The position numbers were made by a program, and so were the translations under genes. Positions 1-9,011 of a stretch of DNA of 64,000 bases are shown here, in pieces. The DNA is from Colwellia sp. Its GTDB lineage: Bacteria; Pseudomonadota; Gammaproteobacteria; Enterobacterales; Alteromonadaceae. Position 1 is the stretch's first letter; every line of letters starts with the position of its first letter. The notes beneath the pieces are model-generated. The model was not told where the DNA came from. It saw only the letters and a program-made list of their open reading frames with translations, and searched no databases. The stretch spans positions 243,078-307,077 of the forward strand of contig NVWU01000004.1 in assembly GCA_002733765.1 (NCBI GenBank), in the 5' to 3' direction.

Positions 1-214
1 GCTTGCTGGTGAACAACGAGGTATTGTCACTAGACGGGAACAATTAGTATTAAGGCTTATTTCTCGAGGTCTTAATAACAAACGTATTGCACAAGAAATT
101 AATGTTAGTGTACGAACGGTTGAAACCCATAAACGTAATATCAAACAAAAATTGGGGATTGATTCAACCATGGGATTAATGCGTTATGCTATTGATTATG
201 GTTTAGATCGTTAG
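1..214 (+). CDS. LuxR/NarL-family response regulator, C-terminal part
   Basis: Only the last 70 codons are in the window, read from base 2; the start lies upstream. The segment is a LuxR-type helix-turn-helix. It has the typical opening with T-x-R-E followed by a leucine-rich helix, then G-L-x-N-K-x-I-A, the recognition helix with V-S-V-R-T-V-E-T-H, and the closing K-x-K-L-G-I. Such domains bind DNA at the end of two-component response regulators, so a receiver domain and perhaps a sensor kinase probably lie outside the window. The domain call is firm; the regulated process cannot be inferred. A perfect hairpin begins at the stop codon. Confidence 0.85.
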   Translation, partial: LAGEQRGIVTRREQLVLRLISRGLNNKRIAQEINVSVRTVETHKRNIKQKLGIDSTMGLMRYAIDYGLDR

Positions 215-240
215 CAGGAAAAATTCTCTCTTTTCCTGCT
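213..240 (+). terminator. Perfect 10-bp hairpin at the stop of the LuxR-type gene
   Basis: AGCAGGAAAA at 213-222 pairs perfectly with TTTTCCTGCT at 231-240 across an 8-base loop. The stem overlaps the stop codon of the upstream gene. No T tract follows, so it is either a weak intrinsic terminator or a 3' end-stabilising hairpin. Confidence 0.55.
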
Positions 241-418
241 TATACCCGTGCTATCTCAAGATGCGAGTTTAAAATACATCGAGTTTAAAGACATATAGCC
301 GCGTTATTTATTTTGACAATAGAATAACTATTCTCTTCAATCAACGCCTTACCTATAAGGCTTTAAATTCTCATTGAATCCTGAAATGGCATGGGTATAT
401 AATTTACAATCGGATTGG

Positions 419-2095
419 CTAAACAATAAATTTATCAGAAACCTGATTAAGCTCTTGAGATAAATTTTCAAGCTCTTCAAATTTCTCTCGAGAAACAGAG
501 GAGCCTTTACCGATTTCTTCTGCAAGGTTGGCAATACCACTAATACTTTCGGCTATTTGATTGGCAACATTTGATTGTTCTGAAGCTGCGGTTGAAACCT
601 GCATATTCATTTCGGTTAATTGCTCTATAGAGTCTGAAGTAGAATCAATAAGGTCTCGAATAGCCGACATTGCATCAGAAACCGCAGCTCTTTTTTCAGC
701 AGACTCACCCATATCTTGAATCGTTCGCTGAGAGCTGTTTTTAAGACTATCTAGAATATCAGAAATTTCAATGGTACTTTGTTGAGAGCGTTGCGCTAAT
801 GTACGAACTTCATCGGCGACAACAGCAAAGCCCCTTCCTTGCTCTCCGGCTCTAGCTGCTTCTATTGCGGCATTTAATGCTAATAAATTGGTTTGTTCAG
901 AAATTCCTTGAATGACCCCAAGAACAGAATTAATCGATTCAACATTGCCACCTAGATCTTGCATGGAATGTTCTACGTTTTCTAATAATGAATTAAGTTC
1001 GTCCATACGTTGATTTGAAGTTTGCACTTGTGAAAGAACACTTCTCATTTCTGTTTTAGCATTCTCAGCTGATGTGTGAGTAATTTCAGCACTATTAGCA
1101 ATTTCTGCAGAGGTTGAAGCCATTTCTTCAACAGCGGCTGCTACTTGAATAGTTTCTTGTTTTTGTTGTTCGGAAGAGTCTTCAAGTTTACGTTGACGCT
1201 CAGTTGATTGTATTGCCATGTCTGATAAATTTGTACTGGTTTGTTTTATATTACGAACATCACCCGCTAAGGTACTTAAGAAATGATTAAAATAACTTGA
1301 TATATCATTTAGCACATCGATTGGACTACTAACAATTGTTTGCGTTAAATCACCCTCACCATTTGCAAGCGCTTGTACTGATGACGATAAGTTTTTAAGG
1401 CCACTATAGATAATCTTAGTTGCAAGGCTAGCGATCAGAGCAACGATTATTGCAACAATTAGTATTGTAATAATACTATTAGTAATATTACTATTTTGTG
1501 ACTCTGCAATTGATTCATCAATTTCTAGAATAACTTTATTCATGGAGTCGATATAAAAACCCGTACCAATCATTAGATTCCATTTACTAATATAGATGGC
1601 GTAGCTATATTTAGGAGAAGCCTCAGTTTCATTTGGTTTAGGATACCAATAAGTATAAAAGCTAGGACCTTTTTTAGTTTTATGAATTAAATCTCTTACA
1701 ATGTATTGTCCCTTCTTATCTTGAAGGTCCCAATAACTTTTACCAATTCCTGCGGTCTTATTACCATTTAACGCTCTTTCGCCACCGTCCTTGTAGGCAA
1801 ATATATAACCAGAACCATCATCGAAGGCTAGGTTAGACAATATTTTTAGTGCCTCATCGTAACCATCAGTACCTGACTTATCTACATAAGGTTGAATGAG
1901 AGATTCCACTGAATCCATAATTGATTTTAAGCGATCTTTTTCGATACTTAATATAGTTTCTTCAGTTAATTTAGTAACATCACTACCAAAACTATTAAGT
2001 GAACTGAACTGAAGATATACTCCTAATAAAGCAACAAGTAAAAATGGTATAAATGCTAATGCATATATCTGGACTCTAAGTGATTTGAACATCAT
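419..2095 (-). CDS. Methyl-accepting chemotaxis protein with periplasmic Cache domain
   Basis: 558-residue chemoreceptor. Membrane segments lie at about residues 11-31 and 205-227. They enclose a periplasmic region with the single-Cache (sCache_2) pattern, including Y-W-D-L-Q-D-K-K-G and a late [17 protein letters not shown] segment follows (about 228-280), then a long helical signalling domain whose conserved hairpin tip, with [16 protein letters not shown], is near residues 397-425. It would sense a small ligand, often a carboxylate in this Cache class, and signal through CheA/CheW. Two adjacent ATGs follow an AGGGAAG ribosome site, and the second has better spacing. It is next to a TRAP transporter operon, so the ligand might be that transporter's substrate; this is inference. 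Confidence 0.92.
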   Translation of the reverse strand: MMFKSLRVQIYALAFIPFLLVALLGVYLQFSSLNSFGSDVTKLTEETILSIEKDRLKSIMDSVESLIQPYVDKSGTDGYDEALKILSNLAFDDGSGYIFAYKDGGERALNGNKTAGIGKSYWDLQDKKGQYIVRDLIHKTKKGPSFYTYWYPKPNETEASPKYSYAIYISKWNLMIGTGFYIDSMNKVILEIDESIAESQNSNITNSIITILIVAIIVALIASLATKIIYSGLKNLSSSVQALANGEGDLTQTIVSSPIDVLNDISSYFNHFLSTLAGDVRNIKQTSTNLSDMAIQSTERQRKLEDSSEQQKQETIQVAAAVEEMASTSAEIANSAEITHTSAENAKTEMRSVLSQVQTSNQRMDELNSLLENVEHSMQDLGGNVESINSVLGVIQGISEQTNLLALNAAIEAARAGEQGRGFAVVADEVRTLAQRSQQSTIEISDILDSLKNSSQRTIQDMGESAEKRAAVSDAMSAIRDLIDSTSDSIEQLTEMNMQVSTAASEQSNVANQIAESISGIANLAEEIGKGSSVSREKFEELENLSQELNQVSDKFIV

Positions 2096-2254
2096 TCTTC
2101 CCTAAATTAAATAATTAAGACTCTCTATAATAAGTTTAGTACATAATTACTTGGTTAGTATATGAATAATGCCTTATTAAGTAGAATGTTAGAGCTTTAA
2201 GATAGCGGTTAAACTTTCAGTAAAGCCCTAATATTCATATTATTGCTTAAACCA

Positions 2255-3643
2255 TTATTTCCCGTAGACCATGGACGGCAGCCACAAGGCAACTTCAGGG
2301 TACATAATTAATACTCCAAGACCCATTAATTGCAATATTATAAAGGGTATAACGCCTTTATAAATGTCGGTTAGCTTGATTTCTGGTGGACAAACCCCTT
2401 TTAAATAAAACAAGGCAAAGCCGACAGGAGGGGTTAGAAATGATGTTTGTAATGTCACCGCAATGAGCATAACAAACCACACTAATACCGGTTGATCTAA
2501 GCCGTTAACATTGCCTATACCAAAATCTAGCAGACTAATTACTGGCGCCAATAATGGTAATACAATTAAAGTAATTTCTATCCAATCTAATAAAAATCCT
2601 AATAAAAATACAATAAGTAGAATAACCAATAAAACGCCATAGGGACCAAAAGGTAAACCCGTTAACAAGTTTGATATAACTTCATCGCCACCTAGTTCGC
2701 GTAACACCAATGAAAAAACCGTTGCACCAATAAAAATAGCAAAGATATAAGCCGTGGTTTTATACGATGCCATCAACACTTCATGAAAAACTTTAAGATT
2801 CAGCTTTTTATTTATGGCAGCTAATATGGTTGCACCTAAGGCGCCAACACCACTCGCTTCAGTAGGTGTAGCAATACCGGCAAAAATAGAACCTAACACC
2901 GCTATAATAAGTGTTACAGGGGGTAAAATAGCTTTAAAAACTTCTTTTAATACTTTGGCATTTAGCGGACGAGGATTTTTTGGTGCAGGTGCTACTTCTG
3001 GTTTGAAAAAAGATAAACCTAAAATATAAGCAAGATAAACCACACCTAACATTAATCCAGGAAATACTGCAGCAGTAAATAAATCACCTACTGAAAGTGC
3101 TAGTTGATCAGCCATGATCACTAACATAATACTCGGTGGTATTAAAATACCTAAACAACCAGCACTACAGACGATGCCCGTAGCAAAAGTTTTTGAATAG
3201 TTTTGCTTCATCATGGCAGGAATCGATAGCAAACCAAGTAAAACAACAGAGGCACCTATAATGCCAGTAGAGGCAGCTAAAATAATACCAATTAAGGTTA
3301 CAGTGATACCTAAACCACCGCGAACACGACCAAATAACTCTTGCATTGCCATCATCATGCGTTCAGCAACACCAGATTTATCTAACATTAAGCCCATAAA
3401 GATAAACATGGGCAGGGCAACGAGAACCCAATTTTCCATTAAGGAAAATATTCGAGATACCACCAGACCTAATACATTTAGATCAAGGCCGGTAAACGTA
3501 CCCAAATGCATATCTGTTAGGTAGCCTATACCACCAAATATAATACCCACACCGGCTAAAACATAGGCGATTGGAATACCGGTAAATAAAAAGACAATGA
3601 AGGTTAAAAACATGCTGAGGACTAGAATTTGATTAATATCCAT
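2255..3643 (-). CDS. dctM: TRAP transporter large permease subunit (DctM family)
   Basis: 462-residue, almost entirely hydrophobic protein with about a dozen membrane segments. It has the DctM hallmarks: an early F-x-G-I-P-I-A-Y-x-L-A-G, a central A-G-C-L-G-I-L-I-P-P-S-I and a late T-P-P-V-G-F-A-L-F-Y-L-K-G. This subunit carries the Na+-driven transport path of tripartite ATP-independent periplasmic transporters. It starts 2 bases after the DctQ stop, so the two permease genes are translationally close. Length and motif order are normal. Substrate specificity comes from the DctP protein two genes upstream, and the neighbouring lutABC genes favour a small carboxylate such as lactate. Confidence 0.93.
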   Translation of the reverse strand: MDINQILVLSMFLTFIVFLFTGIPIAYVLAGVGIIFGGIGYLTDMHLGTFTGLDLNVLGLVVSRIFSLMENWVLVALPMFIFMGLMLDKSGVAERMMMAMQELFGRVRGGLGITVTLIGIILAASTGIIGASVVLLGLLSIPAMMKQNYSKTFATGIVCSAGCLGILIPPSIMLVIMADQLALSVGDLFTAAVFPGLMLGVVYLAYILGLSFFKPEVAPAPKNPRPLNAKVLKEVFKAILPPVTLIIAVLGSIFAGIATPTEASGVGALGATILAAINKKLNLKVFHEVLMASYKTTAYIFAIFIGATVFSLVLRELGGDEVISNLLTGLPFGPYGVLLVILLIVFLLGFLLDWIEITLIVLPLLAPVISLLDFGIGNVNGLDQPVLVWFVMLIAVTLQTSFLTPPVGFALFYLKGVCPPEIKLTDIYKGVIPFIILQLMGLGVLIMYPEVALWLPSMVYGK

Positions 3644-3645
3644 GA

Positions 3646-4194
3646 TTACGCCTCCTTTTGAGTAATGGTAATAATATTTCGGAACAGTCGTGCGAGCACA
3701 GCCATTGCTAACAGGATGAAGCTTGCAGGAATGGCTGATTTAATTAACCATCGAAATGGCATGCCTAATGGTGAAGATGAGCTTTCGCCTAGCATGTATG
3801 AATTGGCAACATAATCGAAACTATTATATAAAATGACAAATATGGTTGGAAAAACAAAAACGATTGCGCCAAATACTTCCCATTTTAGAACTGTTTTTGT
3901 TTTTAACATTGAGGCAACAACGTCAACTCTTACTTGTGAGTTAGTAATTTCGGCATAAGATAAACCGAACATGATACCTATTGCATATAAATGCCATTGA
4001 ATTTCTTCAAATAAAATAAGTCCATTGTGAAAGCCGTAACGCATGGTGACATTAATGATAATGACGGCAATTAATAACGCTGAAGACCAACAACAAACGG
4101 CAGATACTTTAAGGATAATGCTCTCAAAAATGTCAGCTGTCTTTAGCATAAATCGTGCTACAGAGCTAGTAGGGGTGGAAAATGAATCTGTCAT
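3646..4194 (-). CDS. dctQ: TRAP transporter small permease subunit (DctQ family)
   Basis: 182 residues from the ATG at 4194, with four membrane helices and the DctQ-type loop with E-E-I-Q-W-H-L-Y-A-I-G after the second helix. It pairs with DctM to form the membrane part of a TRAP transporter. The 4194 start is preferred because GAGGAG stands 6 bases upstream. A longer reading from 4212 would begin inside the T tract of a terminator and has no ribosome site. That terminator separates this gene from dctP, so permease mRNA is probably less abundant than binding-protein mRNA. Confidence 0.9.
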   Translation of the reverse strand: MTDSFSTPTSSVARFMLKTADIFESIILKVSAVCCWSSALLIAVIIINVTMRYGFHNGLILFEEIQWHLYAIGIMFGLSYAEITNSQVRVDVVASMLKTKTVLKWEVFGAIVFVFPTIFVILYNSFDYVANSYMLGESSSSPLGMPFRWLIKSAIPASFILLAMAVLARLFRNIITITQKEA

Positions 4195-4210
4195 AAGATT
4201 CTCCTCATTC

Positions 4211-4244
4211 AAATAAAAAACCTAGAACCCTAAGGTTCTAGGTT
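4211..4244 (-). terminator. Rho-independent terminator between dctP and dctQ
   Basis: On the minus strand an 11-bp perfect stem (AACCTAGAACC with GGTTCTAGGTT, loop of 4) is followed by TTTTTTATTT. It lies 43 bases after the dctP stop and just before the dctQ ribosome site. It should act as a partial terminator that sets a high binding-protein to permease ratio. Confidence 0.85.
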
Positions 4245-4286
4245 GTGCAAATAATGGGAGTTACTGCACGTAAGTAAGCGTTTAAT

Positions 4287-5351
4287 TTAAAGGCTAGGTT
4301 TTGGACGAGGTAAGAAAGCGTTGGATTCCCATAAATCATAAGTTTTACGGAACTTGGCTAAGTCATCATGTATTTTCTTGAACGCTGGATCTGCTGCTGA
4401 TTGCTCGATAACAACTTCATCCCATTTGTTTTTGAAAGTAGTTAACATTTCAGGCGACCAATATTTATTGATTACGCCATCTTCAACATTCTGCATCATT
4501 ACTGGTGCTTGAATGGCTTCACCAAGTGCAATGGCTTCTAACGTTGCTGATTTACATAAATGTTCAATAACTGACTGTTGACGGTCACTCATTTTATTCC
4601 ATACATCTTTGTTGATAATCAGTTCCATTATAGTGGCTTGTTGATGCCAGCCAGGAAAGTAATTATATTTTAATAGCTTTTTCAAGCCGATACGTTTATC
4701 AACTACAGGCATTGAAAATTCAGTCGCATCAATAACGCCTTTTTCAATCGCTGGGAATATTTCGCCACCAGGTAAACCAACAGTACTAACACCCAATTTT
4801 TCCATCACTAGGGCACCTAAACCAAAGAAACGCATTTTCAGGCCGTCTAAGTCTTCAGGGTTGTTGATTTCATTTTTAAACCAACCTGAAGTTTCAGGTG
4901 CTAAAACACCACACACTTGCACTTTCACATTTAGGTTGTTGTCATCATATAATTCTTGATGTAATTTATTGCCGTTGCCATGGTAGAACCAAGCTAAATA
5001 TTCAGGTGCTTCTGGACCAAAAGGTACAGCAGAAAATAAACGCGCTGCGGGTATTTTACCACCCCAATTACCTGCAGTTGCATAACCTGCTTGAACTTTA
5101 CCTGTGGATACTGCATCAAGTATTTCTTTTGGGTTTACAAGTTTATTAGGCTCGTAAATCTTCATTTTTAAGCTGTTGCCACTTAATACTTGTATATTGT
5201 CTGACACATATTTAATGGTTGAACCTAAGCTTGGTAGCACCGAGTTATAATAAATAGGCGTCTTTAGAAGCATATTTTTTTCAGCCATTGCAGCACTTGA
5301 GAAGCTGCCCGCAATTAAAGTACCTAATAATAATAAAGGAAATTTTTTCAT
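4287..5351 (-). CDS. dctP: TRAP transporter substrate-binding protein (DctP family)
   Basis: 354 residues from the ATG at 5351, which has GGAGAG upstream and begins a clear signal peptide (M-K-K, then a leucine-rich core and A-M-A cleavage site). The mature protein has the DctP fold signature: G-L-K-M-R-F-F-G-L-G with the carboxylate-binding arginine, then L-P-G-G-E-I-F-P-A-I-E-K-G-V-I-D-A-T-E-F. The pattern, with a later F-P-G-W-H, resembles the TakP/lactate subgroup rather than the C4-dicarboxylate or sialic-acid groups. A 31-residue upstream extension is rejected because it reads through an intergenic palindromic repeat. With lutABC upstream the likely ligand is lactate or another small 2-oxo or 2-hydroxy acid; this is inference. 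Confidence 0.92.
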   Translation of the reverse strand: MKKFPLLLLGTLIAGSFSSAAMAEKNMLLKTPIYYNSVLPSLGSTIKYVSDNIQVLSGNSLKMKIYEPNKLVNPKEILDAVSTGKVQAGYATAGNWGGKIPAARLFSAVPFGPEAPEYLAWFYHGNGNKLHQELYDDNNLNVKVQVCGVLAPETSGWFKNEINNPEDLDGLKMRFFGLGALVMEKLGVSTVGLPGGEIFPAIEKGVIDATEFSMPVVDKRIGLKKLLKYNYFPGWHQQATIMELIINKDVWNKMSDRQQSVIEHLCKSATLEAIALGEAIQAPVMMQNVEDGVINKYWSPEMLTTFKNKWDEVVIEQSAADPAFKKIHDDLAKFRKTYDLWESNAFLPRPKPSL

Positions 5352-5374
5352 TGTCTCTCTCCAGTAGTGTTTAA

Positions 5375-5443
5375 TACCAATTTCACTAACTATGTGTTCA
5401 TTTCTATTGGTTAAAATAGATGATCTAATTAATGAAATTGGCA
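5375..5443. repeat. Palindromic intergenic repeat, TACCAAT family (diverged copy)
   Basis: The left end TACCAATTTCACTAAC (5375-5390) is inverted at the right end as ATTAATGAAATTGGCA (5428-5443). Both ends match the TACCAATC...GATTGGTA family found near 17963, 31839, 36519 and 50690. It sits in the 102-bp gap between the porin and dctP genes, so it is transcribed in the dctP leader and may fold there. Confidence 0.55.
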
Positions 5444-5453
5444 TAATAAAAAG

Positions 5454-6494
5454 TTAAAGAACGTATTTAGCTGAGAATTGTAAGTAGTTTGAGTTTTTAT
5501 TGACTTTCGCCATTTCAAAATTACCTACTTCAATACCAAAAGAAAGTTGCTTAGTGTAGTTTTTGAATAAGTTAACCGCTACATGGTTATTTTTAACGTC
5601 ACCTAAGTCAGTATCAGTGCTACCGTAATATATAGTTGAACGCATATCGTCAGTCCAAAAATGACGGTAAGCAGCCATGAAGGATGTTGATTCTTCAGCC
5701 TCTTCACCGACCAAATCTCGTGCGGTAACTACGCTAACATAGCGACCAGTCTTGCCACCATGTACTTGGAAACGGAAGTCATCTTTGCCGAACGTTTTAA
5801 TACGACCAGCAACACCAAAACCAACAGCAGACTCTGTATTACCGCCAAGAGTATTTAATTGGCGCGCTACACCAGATACAGAAACATTACCCCAATCGCT
5901 TTTAAACGTGTATTTAGCAATAAAATCGGGTATAGAATCTTGGCTACTATCGCCTTTATCTGAATAAGGATTTTCTAAAGATACTTGTAAGCCGCCATTT
6001 GTATAACGAATTTGACCTTGTCTGATGAATGAAGAGGCTACTAAAGCACCACCGAAATCAGCAGATTCAGCTATAGCACTGGTATTCATAAAGGTGGTCC
6101 ATGTTTGACCTACAGTGATATTTTTATATTTGATGAAAGCGTGACGTAATCTTGGGTTTGAGGAGTTTGAAATTATTTGGTTGCCACCACCACCGTAAAA
6201 ATCCAATTCAATAAAACCAGTAACATCACCATGAACATATTTAGCATTGAAGCGAGTTTCATTTGCTGTGAACTTGGTTGTTGAAATATCATTCGTAACT
6301 GCAGCAGCACCAATCCAGTAAGCATTATTTGTTGCTGGTGAACTAACATCACCACTTATGCTACGTACGTCGGCTTTGATGAAACCACCGAAAGTAATTG
6401 TATCTTCATCGGTTAAATCAAACGTATATCCTGCAAAAGAGGGTGCCGATGCCAATGCTGTCAACATCAAACCGGATTTAATTATATTTCTCAT
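5454..6494 (-). CDS. Outer-membrane porin
   Basis: 346 residues. A signal peptide ends near A-P-S-F-A, followed by alternating beta strands rich in G, Y and aromatic residues. Early G-G-F-I-K-A-D-V-R and a final strand ending in L-Q-F-S-A-K-Y-V-L are typical of DcaP-like or general gram-negative porins, although the terminal residue is L rather than the usual F. It would let solutes cross the outer membrane. It is immediately upstream of dctP on the same strand and downstream of lutABC, so it probably serves as the outer-membrane entry for the TRAP substrate. An AAGG ribosome site stands about 10 bases before the ATG. Confidence 0.85.
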   Translation of the reverse strand: MRNIIKSGLMLTALASAPSFAGYTFDLTDEDTITFGGFIKADVRSISGDVSSPATNNAYWIGAAAVTNDISTTKFTANETRFNAKYVHGDVTGFIELDFYGGGGNQIISNSSNPRLRHAFIKYKNITVGQTWTTFMNTSAIAESADFGGALVASSFIRQGQIRYTNGGLQVSLENPYSDKGDSSQDSIPDFIAKYTFKSDWGNVSVSGVARQLNTLGGNTESAVGFGVAGRIKTFGKDDFRFQVHGGKTGRYVSVVTARDLVGEEAEESTSFMAAYRHFWTDDMRSTIYYGSTDTDLGDVKNNHVAVNLFKNYTKQLSFGIEVGNFEMAKVNKNSNYLQFSAKYVL

Positions 6495-6899
6495 TATTTT
6501 ATTACCTTTTTGTTGAGAGTTAGATGATTGTAGTGTTTCAATAAATCATCTTGCTTGTTGCCTCAACTAAGATAGTAAAATTGTGGGATAGGCGAAATCG
6601 GCGAATGCACGTACTTTATCTACGTGTTTGCACTTAGTTTTTGCTAATGAAAAAAAATATCGGATTTATGAACCGTAACAATGACGATGCAATTATTAAT
6701 TAATTGTCTGATTTTAAACAGAATAAGTGAAAGGCTATAAATAAAGGCAGAAATTGGATATAAAAGATCGCTCAAATAGTAAACTGCCAGAATTGGCAAT
6801 GTTAGGCATTTAATTTATTCATCAGTAGGCTTATACTCGCTCAAGGTTTTGAAACGAGTATATTCAAGTTGAGCGAGTATCTAGGGGAAAGGTACTGTT
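6495..6899. other. Intergenic region upstream of the porin gene
   Basis: About 405 bp without a gene. It should hold the promoter for porin-dctPQM on the minus strand. I see two short dyads that could be operators: CAATTA/TAATTG at 6690-6706 and TGCCA-gaat-TGGCA at 6785-6798. At the lutC end there is a perfect 12-bp hairpin (listed separately). No convincing -35/-10 pair stood out. Confidence 0.4.
6833..6880 (-). terminator. Long inverted repeat just after lutC
   Basis: ATACTCGCTCAA (6833-6844) is repeated perfectly inverted as TTGAGCGAGTAT (6869-6880), with 24 bases between. It starts 20 bases after the lutC stop on the minus strand. There is no T tract, so it may stabilise the 3' end rather than terminate. 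The inner part, read on the minus strand, contains TATACTCGTTTCA, also seen near 20057. Confidence 0.45.
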
Positions 6900-7583
6900 T
6901 TACTGATCTTCGATAATAATAATATGCAACACTTCAGGGCCATGAGCACCCTGTACCAATACTCCTTCTATATCAGTTGTGCCACTAACCCCTGATATTA
7001 GACACATATTTCGCGGAGTCTCACCCTTTTTAGCAATCTCATTTGCGATAAGGGCATAGTCATCCATATAGTGAAGTATTTTCGATTTTGGAATAACAGC
7101 AATAAGGTACAAGGGTAAAAAATTGAGCAAAATAGGCATTTCAGCACTTGAATGGACAACAAACGACCCCGTTTCTGCAACGCCGTATTCTGCCCAGCAT
7201 AAGCCAACGGTGTTATCTTGTTGAATATCACTATCCGTAGATATACCGGCCCAATTCAGCTTTTGTAATTGTTCGATACCCTGTACTTTAAGCGCTTGAG
7301 GTAAAGAATGTTTACTAAAAAATTGCTTCACCGCATTAGGTAAATCATCAAGTGTGATAAGCTTTTCACCGCTAGTGCCAATAACCAACCCCGCCTCAAT
7401 TCGAAGCATTAAAGCTTGCGTTGCATCTTCAGACAAAAGTTTGGGACGGGCGAACTCACTTTCCTTGAGGATTTCAAGCGCCTCTTGCTGGATGGTTTTT
7501 GCATCCATGGTGAGGGTTGGCGCAGCAGCGTTAATTGCACTAAATATCTTTGCTCTACTTTGTTCACTTATGTGTTTATTCAT
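6900..7583 (-). CDS. lutC: L-lactate utilisation protein LutC (LUD domain)
   Basis: 227 residues of the LutC/YkgG family. The LUD-domain core is visible as G-L-C-W-A-E-Y-G-V-A-E-T-G-S near the middle, followed by P-I-L-L-N-F-L-P-L-Y-L-I-A-V-I-P and a glycine-rich end. LutC is the third component of the LutABC complex that oxidises L-lactate to pyruvate, usually cytoplasmic or loosely membrane-associated. The gene starts 3 bases after the lutB stop, as expected for an operon. Length is normal for the family. Confidence 0.92.
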   Translation of the reverse strand: MNKHISEQSRAKIFSAINAAAPTLTMDAKTIQQEALEILKESEFARPKLLSEDATQALMLRIEAGLVIGTSGEKLITLDDLPNAVKQFFSKHSLPQALKVQGIEQLQKLNWAGISTDSDIQQDNTVGLCWAEYGVAETGSFVVHSSAEMPILLNFLPLYLIAVIPKSKILHYMDDYALIANEIAKKGETPRNMCLISGVSGTTDIEGVLVQGAHGPEVLHIIIIEDQ

Positions 7584-7586
7584 TAT

Positions 7587-9011
7587 TTACGCTCCACCAT
7601 TTTTAGTTTTTTTCATTTTCTTATATTGATGCATAAACGTGGTTGATTCTGGTTCAATCAAATCACGGTTACGTGTCCAGCCTGAAGTAAATGGCATAGT
7701 TTTAATCCACCCCTTACGGCTAAACACTTTCATGACGATAACCCCGCAAGAAGAAAGTAATTGAAACAACCTCGGTCTTTTAGCCATAGCGGCGAAAGAC
7801 TGTACAACAAAACGGTTTAGTAACGGCTCATATTTTTTCTGCCACGACTGTGCTCGCAGCGAACGCAATAATTTAGGTAGAGGGATATTAACGGGACAAA
7901 CGTCTTCACAGCGACCATTCATGGTACAGGCATGGGTCTGTTTGTTTGCCACCTCAAGGCTGTTTAAATGCGGAGTCAGCACAGAGCCCATTGGCCCAGG
8001 ATAAACAGAGCCATAGGCATGACCACCAATATGTTTATATACCACACAATGATTCATACATGCGCCACAGCGGATGCAACGCAACATTTCTTCCATGCCT
8101 TCAGCAAGCATTTTGGTACGGCCATTATCGACCAAAACAATATGGCATTCTTGTGGCCCGTCTGCGTCATTAGGTCTTTTAGGCCCGTTATGAAAGGTTA
8201 TGTATTGGGTTATTTCTGCCCCCGTAGCCGAGCGGGTCAATAATCGTAGCAAAGGGACAGCGTGGGCCATTGAAGGCACTAACTTTTCAATACCTGCTGT
8301 TACTATATGGACCTTCGGTGGTGTTATGGTGAGCTCAGCGTTACCTTCATTGGTTACCGTGCAAGATGAACCACTATCAGCCAGTAAGAAGTTAGAGCCA
8401 CTAATGCCTATATCTGAGGTTAAAAATTTAGTACGAAGGTCGCGACGGGCACTTCTGACAAGATCAGTAATCTCTTCGGAATAGGTTGGGTCAGCGTGAA
8501 ATTCACGAAAGAGCTTAACCACATCTTCTCTACTGCGGTGCATTGCGGGCCAGACAATATGCGAAGGTGGATCACCAGCAAGCTGAATAATATGTTCGGC
8601 CAGATCCGTTTCAATGCGTTCCATTTCTGAATTATCAAAAGCATGTGTTAAGCCAATTTCTTCACCGAGCATAGACTTACTTCGGGTAACTTTTTTAGCC
8701 TTGTGCTGACGACAGATATCTAAAACAATCTTAGACGCTTCTTCACCGGTACTGGCCCAGTGAACAATAGTGCCTTGAGCCAACGCATTTTTTTCGAATT
8801 CAGCCAAATAATGCTCCATATACTTAATAGTATGATCTTTGACTTTTTGTCCCTGCGACCGTGCATTATCAAACTCGGGGAAATTAGCAATTGCTTCGGC
8901 ACGCTTTGCTTCGGCTTTATCGGTTGTGCGCCGAATAATTTTTTTCAAATCAGGCTGTGCTAAAGCCTTGCTAACATTTTGGTAGAAATCTTCAGGTTTA
9001 TTAGCTTGCAT
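7587..9011 (-). CDS. lutB: Iron-sulfur L-lactate dehydrogenase subunit LutB
   Basis: 474 residues of the LutB/LldF/YkgF family. A LUD domain fills the first 300 residues. Two 4Fe-4S ferredoxin-type motifs follow: C-I-R-C-G-A-C-M-N-H-C near residue 310 and C-T-M-N-G-R-C-E-D-V-C-P near 360. A C-terminal segment with basic and hydrophobic stretches completes the protein. In LutABC this subunit passes electrons from lactate oxidation towards the quinone pool. Its start overlaps the lutA end by 11 bases and it runs directly into lutC, so the three genes form one operon. Confidence 0.95.
   Translation of the reverse strand: MQANKPEDFYQNVSKALAQPDLKKIIRRTTDKAEAKRAEAIANFPEFDNARSQGQKVKDHTIKYMEHYLAEFEKNALAQGTIVHWASTGEEASKIVLDICRQHKAKKVTRSKSMLGEEIGLTHAFDNSEMERIETDLAEHIIQLAGDPPSHIVWPAMHRSREDVVKLFREFHADPTYSEEITDLVRSARRDLRTKFLTSDIGISGSNFLLADSGSSCTVTNEGNAELTITPPKVHIVTAGIEKLVPSMAHAVPLLRLLTRSATGAEITQYITFHNGPKRPNDADGPQECHIVLVDNGRTKMLAEGMEEMLRCIRCGACMNHCVVYKHIGGHAYGSVYPGPMGSVLTPHLNSLEVANKQTHACTMNGRCEDVCPVNIPLPKLLRSLRAQSWQKKYEPLLNRFVVQSFAAMAKRPRLFQLLSSCGVIVMKVFSRKGWIKTMPFTSGWTRNRDLIEPESTTFMHQYKKMKKTKNGGA

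Noticed and set aside
5352-5444. 31-residue N-terminal extension of DctP
   Set aside because: It reads through a palindromic intergenic repeat. The internal ATG at 5351 has a good ribosome site and starts a normal signal peptide.
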